The notes below the pieces were generated by a model. The model ran no database searches and had not been told where the DNA came from. It saw only the letters and a list, made by a program, of their open reading frames with translations. 64,000 nt of DNA from Saccoglossus kowalevskii (lineage: Eukaryota > Hemichordata > Enteropneusta > Harrimaniidae): positions 212,406 to 276,405 of the forward strand of contig NW_003147276.1 in assembly GCF_000003605.2 (NCBI RefSeq), given 5' to 3'. The position numbers were made by a program, and so were the translations under genes. This document shows positions 12,601 through 24,600 of the stretch, piece by piece. Within the stretch, counting starts at the first letter, position 1. The number at the start of each line of letters is the position of its first letter.

Positions 12601-15600
12601 NNNNNNNNNNNNNNNNNNNNNNNNNNNNNNNNNNNNNNNNNNNNNNNNNNNNNNNNNNNNNNNNNNNNNNNNNNNNNNTCTTCTGCTGGCTTAGCCGATT
12701 CTGTTTTGACTACTTCTGCCTTCTTGACAACTTCATCTTTAGTGTCCTTCCTGGCTTTGTGTCCGCGGAATGAAGCTTGGATTTTTGTGGCAGCTTTGGC
12801 AACTTCAGGGTCTTCCAGGTCAATATCAATCTCTTCATCAACTTCCTGTTTGACTGCTGTCTCATAGCTATAGCTCTGTTCACTATAAAATTCTTCTGTT
12901 ACTTTTCGTGTCGTTGGTGTAGATGTTCGTTGTTTACTTTTATAACTGACAGTAGATTCCGATTCAGTTGAATACTTTGATCGGCTAGGTGACCGTTCAT
13001 CAAGACTTGTCTGTTTACTGCGTCTCTTTTGTCTTCCATGAGTAACATCATCATCCCCTTCAGAATCAATATCAGCTTCAGCTGCAAATATAGTTATTGA
13101 TTATAAAAAAAATTTCTATCAAATTCACTGACAGTTACATCAGAGAATAATGTTTAAAATCTAATTCCACACAAACGTAATATTTCTCATTCTAACAGAT
13201 AGAGGGCATGGTTTACATAACACTAATTTGAACAAATGTACGATAACAAAATTTTTTGTATAGCTTAATACTGTAGGTTTAGGTGGGTGAATATCTACGA
13301 TGCTTTCATAATGGTGGTTGGTATATATTGTTATGTGTATGTGTTTTTTTACAAAGACTTTATTTACATCTTTAGTTGCATGCATGACCCCTAAAAGGTT
13401 GCACATCCTGGTATTTCTGGGTGTATAATTACCCCCTAGCATCAGTAATTCCCAATATTATATCCAGATTTTTGCTATGTTTTCGAGCATAACGACCACT
13501 TTTTATTTGCCCCCCTTCCCTGGATGTATGAGAGGTCATGCAATGGGCCTATTTTTTTGTTTAACCCGATAAGTGTGAATATTTCAGTGTATAAAATCTT
13601 TTCCAGCATTTTTTGGATTTAAAAAAAACACACACATTCACCTGAATGAATTATTAGTTGCTGTTTATGACATAAAACAAAGAGAGAAATATGTGTGTTG
13701 TTTTTACCTTCAGTAACGATGAGTTCGGCAGTTGACGAAGCCTTTCCAGAGGCACTCTTGGCAAAGATTTTATAAAATCCAGCATCGCTCTGATTTACAC
13801 TGCGAATAACAAGAGTTTGTCTACCTCCATCTTTCTTTTCAAGTGAGATACGCTCAGTTTGTGTTACTTGTATGGCATCATCTCCTTTGAACCTAAATTA
13901 AAATTATACAACCAGCAAAGTAAGAATCGACACAGAGCTATTCATGCATAACAGTGGTTCCACTCGTTAATCCCTTTATAACTCCCGAAATGTCACACAT
14001 AAAGTATTACATTTATGATCAACTTTATCGCCTAACATTACATTTATAAGGGGAAGGAAAAAACTTTTCCTCTCAAGGTCTTTGGTTTTTGACTTGGTAG
14101 TGCTTACTAAACCTTCTTTACAAACAGCTATTTGCTGGAATTTGCAATATTTCTGTTTCGTGCATTGCATTTTGGAGAGAACTGTAATGTCAGATTACTA
14201 ACAAGCAGTTAACTTTAAACACCAATTTGGACACGTGTTGTATCCTAATTTGGAGTCAATTTTTATCAGCTTCCATAAAATAAACCTCAAATTTTTCCAT
14301 ATTTGCTTAACAATTTTAATAAAGGCCAATATGGATATGGCGAATTTGTTGAGAAGGTGTTATTAAACTGTGATGTAGGTGGTATTGCCAAGTGAATTAG
14401 GTTCAAATTCTTGTCATTTCTTCCTCCAAAAATATCAAGAAAAAACCTTATGATATCTTGTATAAACATGTGGGGCGTAACACATCGATGGTTTGCGGTT
14501 TTCATGGATTTTTGTTCATCGTTTACATACTGGCCACCTTAAACTTACCAGGAAGTAGTTGGAGCTGGTGTTCCATTAACAGCGACATCAAAGTAAGCGT
14601 TCTGTCCTTCGGGAACACGCTGGGTTTTTAGCGGGATTTGGAATGATGGCCTCACATAGCTATAAGTTTCATCTTCCTCAGTGGCTGTTGAGAGATCAAC
14701 AGTATATAATTAGTAATCTTCATGAATTTTGGATATTCACATTATCAGTTTTGCTCTTAAATATACATGTAGGTGACAAATGCACTTGTCAATGTTAACA
14801 GTTTTTTTTACAGAAGTGCTTCTAATAAAGGAAATACACTGCAGACACTTCTATTGCAGATGCCACAACAAAAGAATAATGAGATGAGCTTCCAGGGCTT
14901 GAACTGAAGGAATTGCCTTGATGACCACGGAGTTACTTTCAAATTGGTACCCTTCAATATTTTCTATGTTATTCCTATCATGCCAAAGCAATTTTTAATT
15001 TTGCCTTGACAATGGGTGCTCACTCAATTCTGAACATTCAACTCTGAACCCTGTAAAGTACTTCAATACAGGCAGGCATCAAATCAAGTTTATTGACAGC
15101 TGTCTACTTTGTCAAGTTTCTTGTGACAAATATCAACAATCCAGTGACATTTTCAAGATGCTGCGTTTGGCATTTACATTTGGACAATAACTGACACAGA
15201 ATTTCATTTCATTTTAACATTTTACATTCTACACACAGGCTGTTAAGAAGAAATAACAGCCTGCACATGACAAGGTTTTCATTACAGTTACTAAAATCTG
15301 TTTCTTTGTTTTTTTTATCAATGATTTTTATTCAATAATCCCTCAAAATGGTTCCAGCAACAGCACCCATGTTCAAAGAGAAATCTACATGGTTTAAAAC
15401 ACTTTCTATTGTAAAGAAATATGTAATAGTTATTGCAGACTGTCACAGACATTTACTAACAAGTCTGATTTTGAAGTAGACTAAGTATTCTTTACTAGAC
15501 AAACATAATGCAATGTTGTTTATGGCAGCTCTTGAGTGCTTAGATTTTGGTTGGTTTTCGGTTTATAACCTGAACATAGACGAAAAAATGGAATGTCAGA

Positions 15601-18600
15601 AAGTAGTTAAATACTATCTAGAACTCAAGTTTCAGAAATTGAAATTTTTATAACTTCCTTTGCACTATTTCTAGACATTCCATTTAAATTCCAGAACACA
15701 CAAGTGTTGATTTACCATTCTGAACACATATTTTGTATAATTACCATAAGTTAAAACATTTTCACCATACCACAAAACTCTGGTGCATAATGGTATTTGC
15801 TAAGGACAATTAAAGCCAATAAACACTTACATAGCAAGTTTACCTTACAGAAATGGACATATGTTAGGTTTTACATGATGATATGAGATCTATCATAAAT
15901 AATTTGAGTTTGTGAAACAAATTTGTTACTTCTGCAACTCTCCGGGATACTTCAAAATATTGAAGCAATGATTATGCTACCTCTCAAACTATCAAATGAT
16001 AAAAATGCCTGTTAATGCAAAGTCAACAACTTCTAGAATGTTCATATCATCAATATCTGTGATGGGGAAGATTACTTATCATTTACATAACTTTACACCT
16101 ATCAAAGAAGTCCAATACGATTGGAATCTAGGCTAATTGTTAAACGTTTCCTTGGCTGGCCCACATACCTGAATGTAGAAAGATGAGCTTTGAATTTTTC
16201 CTTTTTAATTACATGTCTTACATTCATTGAAGGGACATTCTCAAATTCACTTTATTTGGAATCATAGTGATAGTATAGGCATTGTTTACTTGTTTACATT
16301 TTGGGCTAGATCCGGTTATTTGCACCAGGATAAAACAAACACAATGTTTGTGAATTTGTTATTAAATATGTATGTATGTATCCCTGTTAACCTTTTTACC
16401 ACGACTTCCTCGCTCAAATTTTTCTGCAATCTATTCTAATTTTCTTCAAAATTTCGAGAGTTTTCAGTTTTTACTCAAAAAAATTTGACTATTTTTGAAA
16501 AATTTTACTATTTTTGTCCTAATCTTCTCAAGGAAAATGCAGACTATAAACAAGACCATTTTGAGAATTTGTGATGAAAATAGGGAACTGGTGGTGAAAA
16601 GGTTAAGGAAACAACTCATGGGTAATTTTCTCATCAAGATCAAGAGCTAGTGCCGATAAGTGAGCGATATTTGTTATTAGACATTCACATGCTGGTTGAC
16701 AAAAAATGTGAACACATGATGTCACATAACTTATGGCATGACATTAGTTTGGCCTCCAATGTGTTGAAGGAATATTTAAAACTTGGTTAATATTTAAACC
16801 TAATACTGATCCAAAATAACCTTTGTAGTACAAAATGAGAAAACACATCATGATTTGTCAGGTCACATAGGTATATAGCATGCAAATAGTTAAAAATATA
16901 TTATTAAATTTTCTAGGTGTCCATAACCAGCTGTCTAGGTGCTGTTCACATGTGAATAATCAATATAAACTAACATTGTACCCAAAGTATATTTTGGATC
17001 TGTATTTCATGGATAAACATTTTGGGCAAAATATACACCTGCTGACCTATTTAATATAACAGTTAAGTTCTTAACTCCATTATTCACCAATGTAGCAAAC
17101 ATTATTTAGTAATAATTGAATACTAGTAGTATAAACGAATCCAATTCAATGTAGACAATGCTTCCACAACTCAGTACAAAGAAAATGCTAATAACACTAG
17201 ATACTAGTTTGTCAAGAGTTTAGAAGTTCAGAGTGTTCAGCATTCAAAGTTGAATAAAGGAATTCATCCATGGCATTGTTCAGATGGAATTCACAGGTTG
17301 TTATTGTCGGATAATGGCACTGACTAAGATTTATATCGGTTTTCTTTCCATGCATTCATGAAAGGCGGTGAACTGAATATCCAACTTGCCAAACTTGTGT
17401 ACAGACATTAAATAATTAAGAAGGAACATTCAACAATAAATTCACAAAGTTATAACTTCAGGACCATTTTTCCCCAATATAACAATGGCTAGAACAAATA
17501 AGACTTGTCACCCCAATTTCTTTCCGCAATAATAAGATTGGTTGTTGGAATGGTGGTATGGGTGGTTGAAGGGAGGTTGTGACAAATTGTAGTGAATTCT
17601 AGGTCTACATTTTCTCACTATGGGTGGTGGGAAATCTTAAATTCCATTTTTTTTCTAAATTTTATTTTGCAAAATAAAGCACAATGTAATAGTTAGTTGA
17701 CAAATTGGAAGGCCACGTAAATTTTACACCAAACATTTTTAGTAACATGTGTATGTATTAAAACTTAAGATTTATGTGGACAAGACTAGGTAACCTGTGA
17801 TGTCCAGGTCCCTTGACTATATCAGGGCTAGGAAGACTGTAAAATCTTTTACCAGTGCACAATCCCTCTATCTGATAGAGGGACTGTGACCAGTGTGAGA
17901 TTCTATTATAGTACAAAGCGCAAATGGGGTCCTAATGGCGTGGGATTATTTCTGCTAGAGTCCCAAAGCTACAATAAATGCTTTTGATCAACTTTCACTT
18001 TTCATAAGTCAGTATCTATTATTTATCCATTAAAAATCTGAACAGGCCTGCATGTGAAAGTATATAGGCAGCATTGTGTAGAAAGAGTTCAAAGGTGCCA
18101 GATGGGTGTCAAAGTCTGTTAGTAAGATTGATCGATTTTGACCAAGTATTGTGTCCAGTTTGTACTCTTTTATTATGGTATAGTGTGTACATAACACAGA
18201 GACAAATATTGAATTAAAGGCATACAGGTCATGCTAGTGATTCTACATTATAATATCACAGGACCTACTTAAATGCCATCAATTCTTTATATAGCCAGTC
18301 AACCACCCATCCATGCCACTCTCTTTTTTTTCATAACACATTCACTGGTTTTACAGATGCAATGAAAAGATTCAAGTAGCTCATCAAAAACATCCATGCC
18401 TTTTTTTATATATGTTCTAAGAGTTACATAGTGGGGTGTGTACCTGTCAATGCAGAGTGATCCCTAATCTGTTGTATGCAACTGTCTGTAAGACTATTGT
18501 AAACCTTTTATTTTTCAATGCTAAAACTGTTCACAATTTCAAAATATTATGATATTTATGGTCGCTTTGTTTCATTGTTACATAGTGGGGTGTGTACCTG

Positions 18601-21600
18601 TCAATGCAGAGTGATCTCTAATCTGTTCTATGCAACTGTCTGTAAGACTATCGTAAACCTTTTATTTTTCAATGCTAAAACTGTTCACAATTTCAAAATA
18701 TTATGATATTTATGGTCGCTTTGTTTCATTGTTACATAGTGGGGTGTGTACCTGTCAATGCAGAGTGATCCCTAATCTGTTGTATGCAACTTTGTAGGAC
18801 TATCGTAAACCTTTTATTTTTCAATGCTAAAACTGTTCAAAATTTCAAGATTTGTATGGTCGCTTTGTTTCATTGTTACATAGTGGGGTGTGTACCTGTC
18901 AATGCAGAGTGATCTCTAATCTGTTGTATGCAACTCTTTGTAAGACTATTGTAAACCTTTTATTTTTCAATGCTAAAACTGTTCAAAATTTCAAGATTTT
19001 ATGATATTTATGGTCGCTTTGTTTCATTGTTACATAGTGGGGTGTGTACCTGTCAATGCAGAGTGATCTCTAATCTGTTCTATGCAACTCTTTGTAGGAC
19101 TATTGTAAACCTTTTATTTTTCAATGCTAAAACTGTTCAAAATTTAAAAATATTATGATATTTATGGTCGCTTTGTTTCATTGTTACATAGTGGGGTGTG
19201 TACCTGTCAATGCTGAGTGGTTTCTAATCTGTTGTATGCAACTCTTTGTAAGACTATCGTAAACCTTTTATTTTTCAATGCTAAAACTGTTCACAATTTC
19301 AAAATGTTATGATATTTGCAGAGACAAAATTTCCTCATTGTCCTAGGACACCAAACAAATTTTCACTGCTCTAAAGTCATGAAAATTTGTACCTGATTTC
19401 CAATAATAGCTGATCTAGATTGAACACGGCTTGTTATTAAGAGAGATCAGTTGTTTTTGTTTGGCCCAATTCTAGAGACAACTAAGTTCTCCTGACTCTT
19501 GACAAACCCTGTCATAAACTTGTAACTCATAATACAAAAGTCGGTTCAATAAAAATATATGTTTATGGAGTTTGAGTCAAATTAATATTTTTCACAACTA
19601 CGCAGGAGTCGTCATGCAACGTATGCACAAGATATATGGGTCTCATAAACAAAGATGGTGACTTTGACTGTTGCGCAGATCAAGGAGTACAAACTAAAAC
19701 GTTACCATACTTTAATTAGGTATTTTTGTAGGTAATTGGAAGGTATCGAATGAGTCACTGGCAGTAATTAGTGCAAGTCGCGCCCAGGTCAAACCTCTTT
19801 TTGCATTAGACACAAATGTCCAACATGTGTGCGACGACCACCTATTAACTATTATATATAAAGAATTGTTCACAAATATATTTTTTTAGGATCTCACAAA
19901 GGATATTTTATTCTGTATTTGATTTGGGTCCCATATTAATCAACTTGGAAACCATTGGACTGCATTTAATCTATATACCCCATTACTATAGCATTATAAA
20001 TTTCATACAATAAAGGGTAGATAAGATAAGGGCCTGTGACTATGGTAATATGCGATTAAGATCACATTATAATCAGAAGAGAAATGATGAGATACATGTA
20101 AACTTCTACTATATAAACACATTATAACGTTCAGCCTGTTGCCATCTTACATGTTTATACCTTTTGAATTAAATTGTATGATCACCCTCAGGATATAATA
20201 TTTTCTAAATTCATTTTGTACAACATTATTGTCTTAGCAATTCTTCAAAAGAAATACATATATGCCGTTTTACATTTTTGAAAATAACCAATTTTTGACA
20301 ATTACCTCCATCTCAGAAATATAAAAAATAATAACGGCATTCATATACTGGCACCAACAAAACATGTGAGGTCAGAACAGGTTTGTCATCAATATTTGCG
20401 CTTACCATGTTCAAAAATTGTGCAAATTGTTTCCACTTATACAGATTCAAGATATATATTAAACAGACTTACATTCTTCAATGAAAACATCACACGTTGT
20501 CTGTGTTTCTCCATCAATATTTCTTGCTTTGCAGACATATTTTCCACTGTCAGACAGTGTGACATCATCAATCACCAGTGAACACAGCCCATACTGGCAT
20601 TTGATCTTATAATGTTCGTCATGTGTGATCTCAATACCATTCTTAAACCACATGAAGATTGGTTCAGGAGTTCCTTGTGCAGTACATGCCAGTCGCACCG
20701 TATCCCCCTCACCAGCAACTTTCTTGCGAAGTGGTAAACTGAATTTTGGTGCCTGAGTCAATTTTGCTCTAGGGTAGATAGGAGCTGAAAGACTGCGTAG
20801 GTCTTCAACACTTGATTCCCTGAATTAAAAGATGGGAATAAATATTGTCATTAACTATTTATTGTACATTTACTTAGGAGGAAACAATACCAGTATTGAT
20901 TGATAACACAGCCACTCACTCAGAAGTCAAAACCTGCTACAAACTCAAACTCAATAAATTGATGGTACCAAAGATTCATCAGAATCGGAAAGCAACTTGA
21001 TTAATTTTATTTGATTGAAAATTGATTGAATTCTTTCCTTTTTGAATAAGCCAATGCATTACATGTTTTGAAGATATTTGGTCAGAAAAATTGTTGACAC
21101 ATGCAACTTATACATGTAGGATTTCCATTGTAATTATTCAGTAAACATAGACATCTAAATTTTGTGCCAGTACATTAATAAACTTTGCTGATGCTAACAA
21201 TTTTAGAACAAAGAGACAATATATCCAGATGTAACACAAAGTGGGCGGTAATAAACAAAAAGTTACTTTTTTTTTCAAGTTTTCAATCAAGTATAGTAGC
21301 TAGTCTATTGACTGGGTAATCTGAATGCTCACATATCAATTGAAATTACTATTTCAATTGCACATGCAGATGCACAATGCAGCCTGACAAGATGTGCTGT
21401 TTCTTGGATACTAGTAGGTGGAAATTCACAAATTTATACTTGATAATTATCCAAAGAATGTTGTTTTTGTGTTTATTTTATTTATATTCTACAGAAGACA
21501 TATGTAGACATTCATAGCTCCACCAGGGTATTGCCCTCATTGGATAAACTATTATTTTGTAAGGGTGGTAGCATATTCATTTTTCAAATTGCAAAGAAGA

Positions 21601-24600
21601 CATTTATCTCCAATTTGCCAAAACGTCCTATTGTGGAACAGCATAACCCCTCTGAAATGAATGTTGCATCTTCCATTGACTGAATTACTTTCATGACAGG
21701 CATTAATGTCAAGTACAATTTGAGTAGTTGTCTGATTCTATGTGACGTCAAGACTGCAACTTAAAACTGTCACAGTTGACAATGTGAATACAGGTCAAGG
21801 GGAAGATTTCATCAATCAATTATACTCACAAAGTTAACAGACATAACCCAAACAATGAGTGAACTCATCTCAAGTTCATTGGAATACAATACAGTTTGTT
21901 TTTTTTGTTCTGTTTTACAAGAATGTTTGTCACCAAACTAATTTTCTTGGCCATCAGTGCAATGCCCCTCCCCCTCCCCCTCCTAAGGAAACTTCCTGAT
22001 CAAACAATTTTTCTCACCAAATTTCACAAATAATTTAACAAAATACATGGGAGATTTTGTGCACATATTGATTTGAGGATCAGATTACAAGACAGCATGT
22101 ATAGAGTGGTCCATGTAAGGTTTGGAGGATGAATTAATAACATACTTGAATTAGTTAAACAGACTGCCAACAGTGCTCATTTCATTGTCTAACATTACAT
22201 GTGCATATTTAGTTAGCTTATGCCAGACTTGGGTTATGTAGGAATTTAAACTCCCTAGGTAAATGAATATGTGGTCAAAGCATACTGATTTATATTTTGA
22301 ATTCTTTTGACTTTATTTTTGTAAATACTGCTCACTTCTTTTCATGTCTGAACTAATACCCAACCAGACATTACGTAATACTTAATTTAAACACCAATAA
22401 AAAAAAATCTATTTCTGAGAAAACTATTTTAAACCAATCAAATGAAAATGAGTCACGAATGACAGATACATGTACATGTAGGGGATCAAACAATGCTCTC
22501 ATCAAGAAATTATTTTGTAAAACTTTTAATATTTTATTATTATTTTTTTGTTACTGCTAATAATCAATAAAACATGGGTTCATACAACATTTTGACATAT
22601 GAATAATAACATTCTTGACAAATACTTGAATTAGGTCACAGCAAAGTAAATAATTTTAATAATATGCTTACCTGGACAAGGTGGTGTCACTTTCAGCACC
22701 AAGACCTGCGAATTTGGATTGATAATGATAATTATTGGAATGTTGAATATTAATTCCCACATTAGTTTCATACATGTAGTTAGGGGAACGATATGAAGAG
22801 CTGGGAGTTGGATAGTGAGATGCTGCATGTGGAGTGTTATAATTTGGTAGATAACGTTGCATTATTTCCTTAATTGCTTCCCGTTTTAATGCTCTGTCCC
22901 GTTCCCATTCTTCCAAGTGGCTACCGCTAACTGGATAAGCACTGCCATGTGAGTGGCGTTCATCGATGACTAATCCGTGATGGTAATCTCCCGATAAAGA
23001 TCTAGCCGGACTTGAACTTCTACTTGGTGTACTACTATGGCCATATCTGTTGACAGATAGGTAGTCCATTCCTACATCACCATTGCGAACACTGTTGCTA
23101 AAATTGTCAAATCCATTGTAAGGCTCCCTAACTGGGCTACGAGTTCTCCGATCCATTGACCTACTCCCAATGCTACCACTTCTCTCACGACTCAAACTGC
23201 GAGTGCGATTTTCAAACCTATCCACACTCAAGTGGTCCATACGAGAGTTCCTTGATTGGCTCCTGCTTTCCTTCTCTGCATTCCCAATTTGGATTTCATA
23301 GCCCCTATTTACAAATTCGTTGCAAGCATTGTACTGTTCTTGTGATAAGTAACTTCTATTGTCTAAATAACTTCTATGCGAGTCACTTGGAGTGTGATCA
23401 CGACTAGGTCTAACTCCATGACTTGTTCCACTATACACAGTGGGTGCAGACAGTCCTGTGCTGGTAGAGCTGTAGGTGGGTACACGCCAGTTTGCTGTAG
23501 CTGGTCGGTGTCCTCTACAAGTGCTACAACGTACAGCATCACTCATTGCTACATTCAAAGCATGGCTACTAGCATCGAGTACAGCAACAGGTTTAAATCA
23601 ATACATTGAAGTGTAAGCCTGAGCTATGCTCAACTTGATAAATAAGCATAACTTTACACTGCTTCAACAATGACAGGCTTCCAATGGTCCAGCCCCTCAT
23701 GAATATTCATGAGTATACATGAATGAGTATATCTATTTAACATAGCCAAGTCAACAAGCTGATTATACAGAGAACCAAAAAGAAAGGGGAACAATGGATT
23801 GACAAAGAAGACTGTCAAAAGAATTGTTGATTATACAAAGATATTTTATCTGACACAATTTACAGGTAACATGGAAAGAAAAGAAATCCGAGCAGCAGAA
23901 CATTTTATTGTTCAGATAAAGTACTTGCACTTGAAAAAGTGATAATTGAAAACCATGTCACAAAAATGTCACCAACATATTTCCCCTCCTCTTCATGCAA
24001 GTTCATTTATTTAAATTTTGGGCAACCACTTTCAGTGAAAATACTGAAGATTTATTTTCAATCCACATGTAGTTTTGGTTGCTACAGTATTAATTAGTGT
24101 ATCTTTATTCCATTTTCCACCTAAATAGAAATGCCATAATTTTTCCCCCTATACAGCTGAAATAAAGAAAATCTTATTATAGTATTTTGTGCTTGAAACC
24201 TTTAAATTATTAACTTATTTGTAAAATTGAAATGCTTTGTTTTTAAGTTTAACATTCCAAAGTGAGATGCATCCTTGACCTGTCAGTATTGATTGCAAAT
24301 ATTTTGTTTCAAACTGTTGACATTTAGAGGATAACTTCCTATAAGCAGACCATTTATCTATTGCACTTGAATGACTTTTTTAATTTCCTGTCTTAAAAAT
24401 CATACAATTTTATAATGATTAATGAAATTATTCTTAGATTTTGAACTGGTCTCATAAATCGACAAATATAAAATTTTAAAAGTTATAATTCATCAAAAAA
24501 AAGAAAAAGAAATTAAAATGTTAATTAAAAGGTTAAATTATCATTTATTCAGATTTGCTTCTCTCCTAATCTCAATTCATATTGTGATTCATGAAGTGAA

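Noticed and set aside
11781-12773. A long plus-strand open frame opposite exon 56
   Set aside because: It is the antisense of the IQ repeat exon and is padded by the N run; its Ser/Ala-rich sequence is what the opposite strand of the coding repeat would give.
13161-13442. A minus-strand open frame of 93 codons between exons 55 and 56
   Set aside because: It runs through an inverted-repeat element and has no acceptor/donor pair in phase with the neighbouring exons, which join each other in phase without it.
16227-16439. A plus-strand open frame of 70 codons in the long intron
   Set aside because: AT-rich, no recognisable domain, no supporting splice or promoter context; expected by chance in 64 kb.
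18518-19158. Two similar plus-strand open frames of 62 codons
   Set aside because: They are the same stretch of the 154-bp tandem repeat read twice; the frame is not kept in the 144-bp unit and no coding signal is visible.
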